DNA of 13,021 nt from Chromatiales bacterium (lineage in GTDB: Bacteria; Pseudomonadota; Gammaproteobacteria; Steroidobacterales; GCA-2729495). The notes under the pieces were generated by a model. It did no database searches. It worked only from the letters and a program-made list of their open reading frames with translations, and had not been told where the DNA came from. Shown piece by piece: positions 1 through 6,822 of this stretch; position 1 is the stretch's first letter, and the number at the start of each line of letters is the position of its first letter. The stretch lies in the NCBI GenBank assembly GCA_030614035.1, contig JAUWKW010000014.1:1-13021 (forward strand), written 5' to 3'. The translations under genes were made by a program, and so were the position numbers.

Positions 1-725
1 GGATGCGCACATTCCTGCGTATCGAATATCTCTATCAGCAACTGCAACACCACATTCAGCAAAGTTCACCGTGGTCCAGCCGAAGCGCAGTCACCGGGAT
101 GCTCGACATCATTTCAATTCTGATCCGCGGCGACGTCCGCAGCGACGTACTAAAGGAATTGGAACGTCAAATCACCTTGTTGAACAGCTACCAGGCTGCC
201 GAGCAAGTCGACGCGGAACGCTTGAACGGGGTGCTGGACAATCTGCAGAACTTGCGGGCCCAGCTCAATGCCGTCGGCCCGCAGTATCTGCAAGAACTGC
301 GAGAGAGCGAGTTTCTGAATGCCATTCGTCATCGCAGCACTATTCCCGGCGGAACCTGCACATTCGACCTGCCGGACTACAGTCATTGGCTGCGGCAGAG
401 CTTCGAGCGACGCTCACGTGACATGCAGGATTGGCTGCGGGTCGTGCGGCCATTATGCGAAAGTGTTGCCGAGCTGTTGTGGCTGCTCCGGCAGAGTCAT
501 CAACCCAGCGACCAGGTGGCCGTCAACGGCGTCTACCATCACACCCTGGACCGGAACAGCGCGACCGTTTTGCTGCGCGTTTCGCTACCTGGCGGCAGTG
601 GCCTATATCCCGAAATCAGTGGTGGTCACCATCGGTTTACGTTGAGACTCATGGAGTGGTCCGCCGGGGACAGCCGACCGGTACAGGCGGAGCAAGACAT
701 TCCGTTTTCCCTGGCGACCTGTTGA
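1..725 (+). CDS. zapD: Cell division protein ZapD (FtsZ-bundling factor), 5' end cut by window
   Basis: ZapD (YacF, DUF1342) is a cytoplasmic protein that binds the C-terminal tail of FtsZ and cross-links protofilaments in the Z ring. The 240 visible residues match E. coli ZapD, as I recall it, along their whole length. Landmarks are MRTFLRIEYLYQQL at the start (E. coli MRTWLRIEFLIQQL), a GDVRSDVLKELERQ helix, STIPGGTCTFDLP in the middle, VNGVYHH, and LYPEISGGHHRFTLRLM near the end. E. coli ZapD is 247 residues with about 14 before this Met, so the ATG at 3 is internal and the true start lies left of the window; bases 1-2 end the preceding codon. The gene converges on mutT, with 7 nt between the stop codons, and yacG, which follows zapD in E. 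coli, is not there. Identification is firm; the missing N terminus is inferred. Confidence 0.93.
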   Translation, partial: MRTFLRIEYLYQQLQHHIQQSSPWSSRSAVTGMLDIISILIRGDVRSDVLKELERQITLLNSYQAAEQVDAERLNGVLDNLQNLRAQLNAVGPQYLQELRESEFLNAIRHRSTIPGGTCTFDLPDYSHWLRQSFERRSRDMQDWLRVVRPLCESVAELLWLLRQSHQPSDQVAVNGVYHHTLDRNSATVLLRVSLPGGSGLYPEISGGHHRFTLRLMEWSAGDSRPVQAEQDIPFSLATC

Positions 726-732
726 TTCGGCG

Positions 733-1143
733 TCAGCCCGAACGCAGTAACGCGTCAACAATCGGGCGATCGGCTGATAAGAGTCCCTGCTCAATCAACT
801 TTTCGGGCGCCGCCCAACGAATCGGCTGACCTTCCAAACCTTGCGGCATTCCGTCGTACGCGGTGACGCGCCAGACATCCAGCACGACGGTTCGGTCCGC
901 GTAGCGATGTGTAAATCGTGTCAGCGGCGCAGCCGCGGTGATAATGATTCCGAGTTCCTCAGTGAGTTCCCGGGTCAGTGCCGCCAGCGGCGTTTCGCCC
1001 ACGTCGATCTTGCCGCCTGGAAATTCCCAGGCACCCGCCTGATGGGTACCCGGCAGCCGCTGGCTGATCAGCACCTGGCCATGCTTATCCTGCAAAACGC
1101 CGGCGGCGACGTTAATGCTCGGCATTTTCTCGGACTTCGGCAT
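733..1143 (-). CDS. mutT: MutT-type Nudix hydrolase (8-oxo-dGTP diphosphatase)
   Basis: This Nudix hydrolase probably removes 8-oxo-dGTP from the nucleotide pool, preventing A:T to C:G transversions. With the start chosen here it has 136 residues. The complete Nudix box GX5EX7RELXEEXGI spans about residues 44-66 (from GKIDVGE to RELTEELGI), with metal-binding Glu residues around 59, 62 and 63. The preceding WEFPGGK and the N-terminal INVAAGVL are typical of MutT, and E. coli MutT is about 129 residues. The frame is open upstream to 1224, but that would overlap the end of secA and add residues with no family counterpart. ATG 1143 (MPKSEKMPS...) leaves 26 nt after the secA stop. ATG 1125, preceded by CCGAGAAA, is the alternative and gives a length nearer to E. 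coli MutT. The secA-mutT order is the E. coli order. There is no ThiE-like C-terminal fusion as seen in Pseudomonas. Confidence 0.9.
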   Translation of the reverse strand: MPKSEKMPSINVAAGVLQDKHGQVLISQRLPGTHQAGAWEFPGGKIDVGETPLAALTRELTEELGIIITAAAPLTRFTHRYADRTVVLDVWRVTAYDGMPQGLEGQPIRWAAPEKLIEQGLLSADRPIVDALLRSG

Positions 1144-1169
1144 GCGGCCACCGCTGCACCGGCGAAAGC

Positions 1170-4103
1170 TCAGTCCAGACGACCGTGACAGTGTTTGAAC
1201 TTCTTGCCCGATCCACACGGACACGGTTCGTTTCGGCCCACCTTGCGTTCGGAACGGACATATGGCGCGACCGGTTCGGGCGCTTGGGGAGCGGCTCCTT
1301 GCCCCACGGAACCACCGGCCGCAGCCAGCGCTGGTGCCGGAGCCGCCATCGCCGACGGCGCAACAGCATGGCGAAACTGCATGCGCTCAGTCCCCCTCCG
1401 CTGCTGTTCTACCGCTGCTACGTCCGCTGCGCCACGTAAGCGTGCTATGGAAAGGATGCTGATCACCTGTTGTTTCACCTGGTCCAGCATATCGCCGAAC
1501 ATTTCGAAGGCTTCTCGCTTGTATTCCTGCTTCGGATTCTTTTGTGCATAACCGCGCAAATGGATGCCCTGCCTCAAATAATCGAGAGCGGCGAGATGTT
1601 CCTTCCAATGTATGTCGAGCTGCTGGAGCATGACGCTCTTTTCGATCTGACGCATCGCCGTCTCGGCAACGGACCGGATCTTTTCGTCGTACTGCTGTTC
1701 GATTTCATCGACGACGCGCGTTCGCAGACTTTCCTGATCTAGGCCTGCTTCGTCGTCTAGCCAATCGGAAATCTCCAGGGTGGCAGCAAATTCCCGTGCC
1801 AAGGCTTGTTCAAGTCCGGCGACGTCCCACTGTTCCTCGAGGCTTTCGGGCGGGATGTAATCGTCGATGGTGACGTTGACCACCTCATCGCGGATGCCAG
1901 CGATAGCATCGGCAATGTCGTCTGCATTCATCAGCTCATTGCGCTGCTGATAAATGACCCGCCGCTGGTCGTTGGCAACGTCGTCATATTCCAACAGCGC
2001 CTTGCGCGCATCGAAGTTATGCGCCTCAACCTTTCGCTGCGCCCGCTCGATCTGCCGCGACAACAGATTGCTTTCTATCGCTTCGCCTTCGCGCATACCG
2101 ACTCTGGACAACATCGACTTGGTCCGTTCCGGGTTGCCAAAAATGCGCATCAGGTTATCTTCCATCGACAGGTAGAATCGGCTGGAGCCGGGATCTCCCT
2201 GGCGGCCCGACCGGCCTCGCAATTGATTGTCGATGCGACGCGATTCGTGCCTTTCGGTACCAATGATACGTAGGCCGCCGCTTTTGATTACCTGTTTGTG
2301 TCGCTTTGACCAGTCGGCATGGTGCTGCTCTATGCCCTGTTCAGTTGTACTTTCTGGCAATTCCGTAAGTTCGGCGTCGAGGTTGCCGCCGAGCACAATG
2401 TCCGTTCCACGCCCCGCCATGTTGGTCGCAATCGTCACTGCGCCCGGCCGACCTGCCTCAGCGACGATCTTCGCCTCGCTTTGGTGATGCTTGGCATTCA
2501 ACACCTGATGCTTGCTGCCCTGCTTTTTCAGCAGGCCCGACAGGTACTCCGACGTCTCAATTGACGTCGTGCCGACGAGCACCGGCTGCTGCCGCTCCTT
2601 GCAGTCCTCGATATCCTCGATAATCGCCGCAAACTTATCCTTCTCCGTAAGGTAAACGAGGTCGGCATAATCGTCTCGGACCATCGGCATGTGCGTGGGG
2701 ACAACCACCACTTCAAGTCCGTAGATCTGCTGAAACTCGAACGCTTCAGTGTCGGCTGTCCCCGTCATACCGGCGAGCTTTTCGTACATGCGGAAATAAT
2801 TCTGAAATGTAATGGAGGCAACGGTCTGGTTTTCCTCTTTAACCACGACTCCCTCTTTGGCCTCGATTGCCTGATGGAGTCCATCCGACCAGCGCCGACC
2901 AGGCATAGTGCGGCCGGTGAACTCGTCGACGATGACAATTTCCCCGTCCTTGATGAGGTAATCGACATCTTTTTTGAACAGCGCGTGCGCACGAAGCGCC
3001 GCGGTCACGTGGTGCATGAGCCGGATGTTTCCGGCGTCATACAGACTCTCGTTTTCGCCAATCATGGCTTCGGCGATCAGCAATTGTTCGATTTTCTGGT
3101 GACCCTCCTCAGTCAGAAAGGCTTGCTTTGATTTCTCATCGATACTGAAGTCGCCAGGCGGCCTCACGCTACAGGCGGGCGGCTTGCTGCCCGGATCGAC
3201 CTCTACCAGATCCTGGTCCGCTGCAAATGCCAGATCCAGCGCCTTTTGAATGGGCATCGGACCCAGCTTTTTGCCATCCTGGTCAGTCACGTCAACCGTA
3301 GACGCGGTGATGTCAGAGTTGCGTGGCGCGCCCTCCAGCTCCCGTTGCTTTAAGCGTGGCAATAACTTGTTTATCCGCACGTAAAGCTCGGTGCTCTCTT
3401 CGCTGGGGCCAGAGATGATCAACGGTGTGCGCGCTTCATCGATCAGGATCGAATCCACTTCGTCGACGATGGCGAAACTCAAGCGACCCTGTGCCTGGTC
3501 ATCAGGGTGTAAAGCCAGATTGTCACGCAGGTAATCGAAGCCGAATTCATTGTTGGTCCCAAAAACGATGTCCGCCTCGTAGATTCCTCGTTTTTCGACC
3601 TGCGTCTGGCCACTCTTAATCACCCCGACCCGCATACCGAGAAACTCGTAGATCGGTCGCATCCACTCTGCATCGCGTTGGGCCAGGTATTCGTTGACCG
3701 TCACTATATGGACGCCGTTTCCGGTTAACGCGTTCAAATAAGCCGGCATGGTTGCGACCAGGGTCTTGCCCTCGCCGGTTCGCATCTCGGAAATCTTCCC
3801 CTGGTGCAATGCGATGCCGCCCAGCAACTGCTCATCGAAATGCCGTAGCTTCAGGGTACGCCTGGATGCCTCGCGCACTACAGCGAAAGCCTCGGGCAAC
3901 AGATCGTCGAGCCCGGCGCCGTCCGCCAATCGATGTTCAAACTCAGCCGTTTTGTTCCGTAGCTGGGCGTCGCTCAGAGATTCAAGTCTGCTCTCGAAGA
4001 CGTTCGCTGCAGCCACAGCGCGCTGGTAACGGCCAAGCAGCCGCTGATTGCGGCTCCCAAACAACTTTGTCAGAAAATTGGCCAAACTCGGTCCCTGCAT
4101 CAT
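1170..4103 (-). CDS. secA: Protein translocase ATPase SecA with an IF3-N-like insertion
   Basis: SecA is the ATPase motor that pushes preproteins through SecYEG. All standard parts are visible in the 977 residues: [10 protein letters not shown] at the N terminus, Walker A MRTGEGKT (107-114), DEVD (214-217), the PPXD with [17 protein letters not shown]2 with [11 protein letters not shown] and [11 protein letters not shown] (about 627-637), the helical scaffold [12 protein letters not shown], and the zinc tail [17 protein letters not shown] (CXCX8CH, 961-973). An Ala/Pro-rich linker at about 911-948 precedes the tail. E. coli SecA has 901 residues; the excess comes from an inserted segment at about 259-313, a slightly longer N terminus and the longer linker. 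The insertion resembles the IF3 N-terminal domain and has its own entry. Start: two ATGs (4103, 4100) have only a G-rich upstream sequence. A TTG at 4085, six bases after AGGGA, would give [13 protein letters not shown], close to the usual SecA start, and is a real alternative. secM is absent upstream. Confidence 0.97.
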   Translation of the reverse strand: MMQGPSLANFLTKLFGSRNQRLLGRYQRAVAAANVFESRLESLSDAQLRNKTAEFEHRLADGAGLDDLLPEAFAVVREASRRTLKLRHFDEQLLGGIALHQGKISEMRTGEGKTLVATMPAYLNALTGNGVHIVTVNEYLAQRDAEWMRPIYEFLGMRVGVIKSGQTQVEKRGIYEADIVFGTNNEFGFDYLRDNLALHPDDQAQGRLSFAIVDEVDSILIDEARTPLIISGPSEESTELYVRINKLLPRLKQRELEGAPRNSDITASTVDVTDQDGKKLGPMPIQKALDLAFAADQDLVEVDPGSKPPACSVRPPGDFSIDEKSKQAFLTEEGHQKIEQLLIAEAMIGENESLYDAGNIRLMHHVTAALRAHALFKKDVDYLIKDGEIVIVDEFTGRTMPGRRWSDGLHQAIEAKEGVVVKEENQTVASITFQNYFRMYEKLAGMTGTADTEAFEFQQIYGLEVVVVPTHMPMVRDDYADLVYLTEKDKFAAIIEDIEDCKERQQPVLVGTTSIETSEYLSGLLKKQGSKHQVLNAKHHQSEAKIVAEAGRPGAVTIATNMAGRGTDIVLGGNLDAELTELPESTTEQGIEQHHADWSKRHKQVIKSGGLRIIGTERHESRRIDNQLRGRSGRQGDPGSSRFYLSMEDNLMRIFGNPERTKSMLSRVGMREGEAIESNLLSRQIERAQRKVEAHNFDARKALLEYDDVANDQRRVIYQQRNELMNADDIADAIAGIRDEVVNVTIDDYIPPESLEEQWDVAGLEQALAREFAATLEISDWLDDEAGLDQESLRTRVVDEIEQQYDEKIRSVAETAMRQIEKSVMLQQLDIHWKEHLAALDYLRQGIHLRGYAQKNPKQEYKREAFEMFGDMLDQVKQQVISILSIARLRGAADVAAVEQQRRGTERMQFRHAVAPSAMAAPAPALAAAGGSVGQGAAPQAPEPVAPYVRSERKVGRNEPCPCGSGKKFKHCHGRLD
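3147..3320 (-). other. IF3 N-terminal-domain-like segment inserted in the SecA PPXD
   Basis: These codons are SecA residues about 262-319. The segment begins [20 protein letters not shown], continues through an AL..A..A helix, and ends [16 protein letters not shown]...GDF. It follows, without gaps, the pattern of bacterial IF3: N-x-x-I-x-A, V, T, G-x-x-L-G, A-L-x-x-A, D-L-V-E-[IV]-x-P-x3-P-P-x-C-x5-G-x-F. I count about 22 identities in 58 columns against E. coli IF3 recalled from memory. E. coli and Pseudomonas SecA have only a short variable loop here, between the helix after LIISGP (KLLPRL in this protein) and the strand FSVDEKS. The reading frame and codon character match the rest of secA, so it is not a sequencing frameshift. 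The IF3 C-terminal domain, which carries the anti-association activity, is absent. The homology call is from visual alignment only; function is unknown. Confidence 0.8.
4083..4097 (-). promoter_or_regulatory. Shine-Dalgarno-like AGGGA before an alternative TTG start of secA
   Basis: On the minus strand CAGGGA (4097-4092) lies six bases before a TTG codon (4085-4083) in the secA frame. Starting there gives [13 protein letters not shown], which lines up with E. coli MLIKLLTKVFGSRN better than the ATG starts do. The ATGs at 4103 and 4100 have only GGTGCGGGCGC upstream. The true start is undecided from sequence alone. Confidence 0.35.
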
Positions 4104-4231
4104 GCGCCCGCACCAGGCTGCCAGATCGTGAATGACGCCTGTAAGCTCAGTTCAACAGTGGTGCGCACGCTTCTCGCTCGCCCAACTGGAAAGCCGCGCT
4201 ATTTTACGGGTATCGACGGGACGAGGGAACG
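4104..4231 (-). other. M23-secA intergenic leader, no secM
   Basis: These 128 nt between the M23 gene stop and the secA start hold no SecM-like ORF and no arrest motif. In E. coli the SecM peptide in this position controls SecA synthesis. A TAAAAT hexamer (minus strand, about 4207-4202) resembles a -10 element, but no convincing -35 box sits 16-18 nt upstream. A CAGGC...GCCTG pair could form a weak long-loop hairpin. I see nothing I would call a promoter or riboswitch with confidence. Confidence 0.4.
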
Positions 4232-5155
4232 TCAGTCCGTCTCGCTGATGTACTTCCTGGGATCCACGGCCCGGCCGTTGCGCCAGACCTCGAAGTGAAG
4301 ATTGGGCCCTGTCGCGCGACCGGTTGATCCCATTAGCGCAATGGTTTGACCCGGCCGCACCTGGTCACCAACGGCGACAAGATTCTCGGCATTGTGGGCA
4401 TAGCGGGTAAAATAGCCGTTACCGTGGTTGATTTCCACCATGTTTCCGTAACCGTAACGATCAGCTGACCAACTGACGACGCCGGCTGCAACCGCGATCA
4501 CTTCAGTGCCGGCCCGGCCGGAAAAATCGATGCCGCGGTGATTGGCAGGCTTGCCGGTGAACGGGTCCGTGCGCTTGCCGAAATACGAAGATATGTAACC
4601 GGATTCGACCGGCTTACCGCTAGGATGCACGCGATCATACAATTTGCGGTTGAGCATCATGCCTTCCAGCGCAGCCAATTGGTGCTCCTGATCTTCGAGC
4701 TGCGCGGCCAGCCCATCGAGATTCGCCAGTAGATCGGGTAACTGCCCATACGAACCAGAGTCTGCTGGTTCTTCCGGACCGCCCAGCGCCGGCGGGCTAT
4801 CGAAATCGAATTCGCCATCATCGAGCTTGGCTATGCCGGTAAGCCGGCGGCCCAGCGCGTTAAGCCGAATGACGTCAGCGTTGAGTTTTCCCAGACGCAG
4901 GGCCAGCGCATCCAGTTGCTCGCCGGCAGTATCTCGTAGATTTTTAAGTTCTATCTGCTGCGCTGCCAGACTTGACTGCAGCGCACCGACATGATCCTCG
5001 GGAAGTATTGAACCGTTCGATCGCGCGTAGCTGAACCCAAGTAATATGCCGCCAATCGTCAATGTCACAATCACTGCGGCCGCCGCTGCCACCGGGGGCA
5101 GGGGCAATCGCAGGCTGCGCGCAGCACCGTGACGATCAAGCACGATCAGGTTCAT
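4232..5155 (-). CDS. Membrane-anchored M23 (LytM-domain) peptidase-like protein
   Basis: This is a bitopic inner-membrane protein with a periplasmic LytM/M23 domain, of the group encoded between lpxC and secA in Pseudomonas-type genomes (PA4404-like). It probably cleaves peptidoglycan cross-links or regulates an amidase. With the start used here (MNLIVLDRHGAARSLRL) it has 307 residues: a short cytoplasmic part, a membrane segment at about 22-41, a coiled coil at about 59-104, an acidic Pro/Gly linker, a second short helix at about 140-165, and the M23 domain from about 190. Zinc ligands are visible as NHRGID (His206, Asp210) and the His of NLHFE (His287); the catalytic His of RYAHN is His254. 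The motif normally HxH reads N-L-H (Asn285), so full activity is uncertain. The open frame continues to 5278, but those residues look non-native. GGGAG lies 11 nt before ATG 5155. Confidence 0.85.
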   Translation of the reverse strand: MNLIVLDRHGAARSLRLPLPPVAAAAAVIVTLTIGGILLGFSYARSNGSILPEDHVGALQSSLAAQQIELKNLRDTAGEQLDALALRLGKLNADVIRLNALGRRLTGIAKLDDGEFDFDSPPALGGPEEPADSGSYGQLPDLLANLDGLAAQLEDQEHQLAALEGMMLNRKLYDRVHPSGKPVESGYISSYFGKRTDPFTGKPANHRGIDFSGRAGTEVIAVAAGVVSWSADRYGYGNMVEINHGNGYFTRYAHNAENLVAVGDQVRPGQTIALMGSTGRATGPNLHFEVWRNGRAVDPRKYISETD

Positions 5156-5435
5156 TGATTCCGCTACTCCCAATACCCGTACAAACTTGCCCCGTCCGTT
5201 TCGAACTGACGGTGGCGCAATACCCGCTCTGGCCAGCCTTTCATCCGCTTGCCGCGCATCCCGTACTCGCTGCGCCAAGCCTTACCCCGGCTATCTTTCA
5301 GCCACTCGCTAAGGGCCGGAGGCTACGCCAACCCGGTTTTACCCGAGTTTGCTATGTCGCGGCGTAGAATATGCAAAAATCCCCCTGTCAAAACAAGGAA
5401 CTGCGTCAGTAAGCGGAGGCTTAATTCGAGAAATT
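5156..5435. other. Divergent intergenic region between the M23 gene and dciA
   Basis: This 280-nt spacer must carry the promoters of the minus-strand M23 gene (possibly the M23-secA-mutT unit) and the plus-strand dciA. A TAGAAT hexamer at about 5375-5380 on the plus strand is one base from the -10 consensus and lies 55 nt before dciA, but no good -35 box is at the right distance. The frames of both neighbouring genes stay partly open across it without family similarity. No tRNA, repeat or clear terminator is visible. Confidence 0.4.
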
Positions 5436-5750
5436 ATGTCACATAAAGAGCCTAAGCCGTTGTCTGAACTGGTCCACAAGACCGGATCCCCGGTGCAGAA
5501 ACTGGCTGCCGAGGCCCACCGGCGGGTCAGCCTGACCGACCATATGCGCACCCAACTGCCGGAGTCGCTGAGCACCGGCGTGCTGGCCTGCAACATACGC
5601 TCGGACGGAACTTTGGTGGTGATCACCAGCAGTCCGGAATGGGCGAGCCGATTGCGCTTCGCATCGGCGCAGCTGCTCACAATCGGACGGGCGCTTGAGC
5701 CTCAGGTGCAACGCGTCAGGCTGCGTGTCGCGAATGCGATTCCAGGTTAA
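5436..5750 (+). CDS. dciA: DciA-family (DUF721) helicase-loading protein
   Basis: This is a 104-residue DUF721 protein. DciA is the ancestral bacterial loader of the replicative helicase DnaB, used where the phage-derived DnaC is absent. The conserved core is visible as the [23 protein letters not shown] segment (abridged by its ends: TLVVI and RFASAQLL), with the characteristic W-A-x-x-L-R-F, followed by VQRVRLRV near the end. The N terminus ([13 protein letters not shown]) has the family's short basic helix and P-L-x-E-L. The start at ATG 5436 has only a weak GAG five bases upstream; the stronger GGAGG at 5415-5419 is 16 nt away. The frame is open to a TTG at 5349, but that stretch shows no family features. 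The gene is opposite in direction to its neighbours, and its stop overlaps the lpxC stop. The placement between lpxC and the M23 gene matches Pseudomonas (PA4405). Confidence 0.85.
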   Translation: MSHKEPKPLSELVHKTGSPVQKLAAEAHRRVSLTDHMRTQLPESLSTGVLACNIRSDGTLVVITSSPEWASRLRFASAQLLTIGRALEPQVQRVRLRVANAIPG

Positions 5751-6658
5751 ACGGTGGCCGAAGCTTCGATGTAGGAAATCGGCGCTTTCCGACTATCGGC
5801 GAACACGACTTCTTCCCAAGCTTTCGGTGAAGCTTGCAGCGCGAGAACCAGCTGATTGTTGAGAGCATGTCCCGACTTGTAGCCGGTAAACTCGCCAATC
5901 AGGCTTCGCCCAAGAAGGTAAAGATCACCGATTGCGTCGAGAATCTTGTGTTTGACGAATTCGTCCTCGTATCTCAAGCCGTCTTCGTTTAACACCCGAA
6001 AATCGTCCAGAACCACCGCATTGTCAATATTGCCGCCGCGCGCCAGCTTATTTGTCCGCAACACTTCGATATCGCGAAGGAAACCGAACGTCCTTGCCCG
6101 GCTGACTTCCTTGAGAAATGAGGTCGTAGAAAAATCGATGCTGGCCCTTTGCGTGTGTTTCTTGAACACCGGGTGGTCAAAGTCGATCTGAAAATTCACT
6201 TTGAAGCCGGCGAAAGGCCGAAACTCCGCCCATTTGTCTCCGTCCTCGACGCGGACTTTTTGCTTGATCCGAATAAATTTCTTTGGAGCCGTTTGTTGTT
6301 CTATGCCGGCCGACTGCAGCAGGAATACGAACGGGGCTGCACTTCCGTCCATGATGGGGACTTCTGGCGCACTTAAATCAACATAGGCATTGTCGATGCC
6401 CAGCCCGGCAAACGCCGCCATCAGATGCTCAACCGTAGAAACCTTGGTGTCGCCGTTGACCAGCGAGGTTCCGAGCATGGTATCGCCAACTGAATCGGCG
6501 GCTGCCAGAATATCGACTGCCGGATCCAGGTCAACCCGCCGGAACACAACACCCGTGTTATCGGTCGCCGGACGCAGCGTCATATAGACTTTGTGTCCGG
6601 TATGCAGACCCACGCCCGTGGCCCTGATCGAATTTCTCAAGGTTCGCTGTCTCAGCAT
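5747..6658 (-). CDS. lpxC: UDP-3-O-acyl-N-acetylglucosamine deacetylase
   Basis: LpxC removes the acetyl group from UDP-3-O-acyl-GlcNAc, the committed step of lipid A synthesis, in the cytoplasm with a catalytic zinc. The 303-residue protein is close to E. coli LpxC (305). It begins [21 protein letters not shown] and has the STVEHLMAA motif (Glu77 general base, His78 zinc ligand), [25 protein letters not shown], and [11 protein letters not shown] (His237 and Asp241 zinc ligands). KSGHALNN supplies His264. The ATG start is preceded by a clear AGGTGA. It follows ftsZ in the same direction after 164 nt and ends in a 4-nt overlap with the convergent dciA. E. coli LpxC is degraded by FtsH through its C-terminal tail; the tail here (SYIEASATV) is different, so I make no claim about that control. 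Confidence 0.98.
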   Translation of the reverse strand: MLRQRTLRNSIRATGVGLHTGHKVYMTLRPATDNTGVVFRRVDLDPAVDILAAADSVGDTMLGTSLVNGDTKVSTVEHLMAAFAGLGIDNAYVDLSAPEVPIMDGSAAPFVFLLQSAGIEQQTAPKKFIRIKQKVRVEDGDKWAEFRPFAGFKVNFQIDFDHPVFKKHTQRASIDFSTTSFLKEVSRARTFGFLRDIEVLRTNKLARGGNIDNAVVLDDFRVLNEDGLRYEDEFVKHKILDAIGDLYLLGRSLIGEFTGYKSGHALNNQLVLALQASPKAWEEVVFADSRKAPISYIEASATV

Positions 6659-6822
6659 AGATTCACCTGACTACAAATCGTTATGCAGAAAGCCACTCCT
6701 TCATAACAACACCCCATCAAATGCATACAGGCATTCTGGGTAGACCGCGCACATCGGGGGTACAGACGCGCAGAAAACTACCATAGACGCCGAAACCCGC
6801 GCAAGCGAATTTCCCGCCTGCC
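6659..6822 (-). promoter_or_regulatory. ftsZ-lpxC intergenic region, probable lpxC leader
   Basis: This 164-nt gap is the largest on the murC-lpxC side of the window and is likely to hold an lpxC promoter, as in E. coli. On the minus strand a clear AGGTGA (6668-6663) sits four bases before the lpxC ATG. A loose promoter candidate is TTGTTA, 18 nt, then CATAAC, ending about 20 nt before the ATG; both boxes are poor matches. No strong terminator hairpin with a T run follows ftsZ. Confidence 0.35.

Noticed and set aside
726..742. TTCGG-loop-CCGAA hairpin between zapD and mutT as a terminator
   Set aside because: The stem is only five pairs with a seven-base loop and no T run on either side, so it is too weak to call.
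1144..1224. N-terminal extension of MutT overlapping secA
   Set aside because: It would overlap the SecA zinc tail codons, and MutT proteins begin just before the INVAAGVL strand.
3147..3320. Frameshift or assembly chimera as explanation of the SecA insertion
   Set aside because: The frame is open and SecA-like on both sides, the segment itself has a coherent protein family pattern in the same frame, and base use matches the surroundings. An assembly join is not excluded by sequence alone but seems unlikely.
5156..5278. N-terminal extension of the M23 protein
   Set aside because: The extra residues are Arg-rich without similarity. MNLIVLDRHG is the natural start before the membrane segment.
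6677..6700. Tiny ORF MKEWLSA in the ftsZ-lpxC gap
   Set aside because: Seven codons with no supporting conservation; likely chance.
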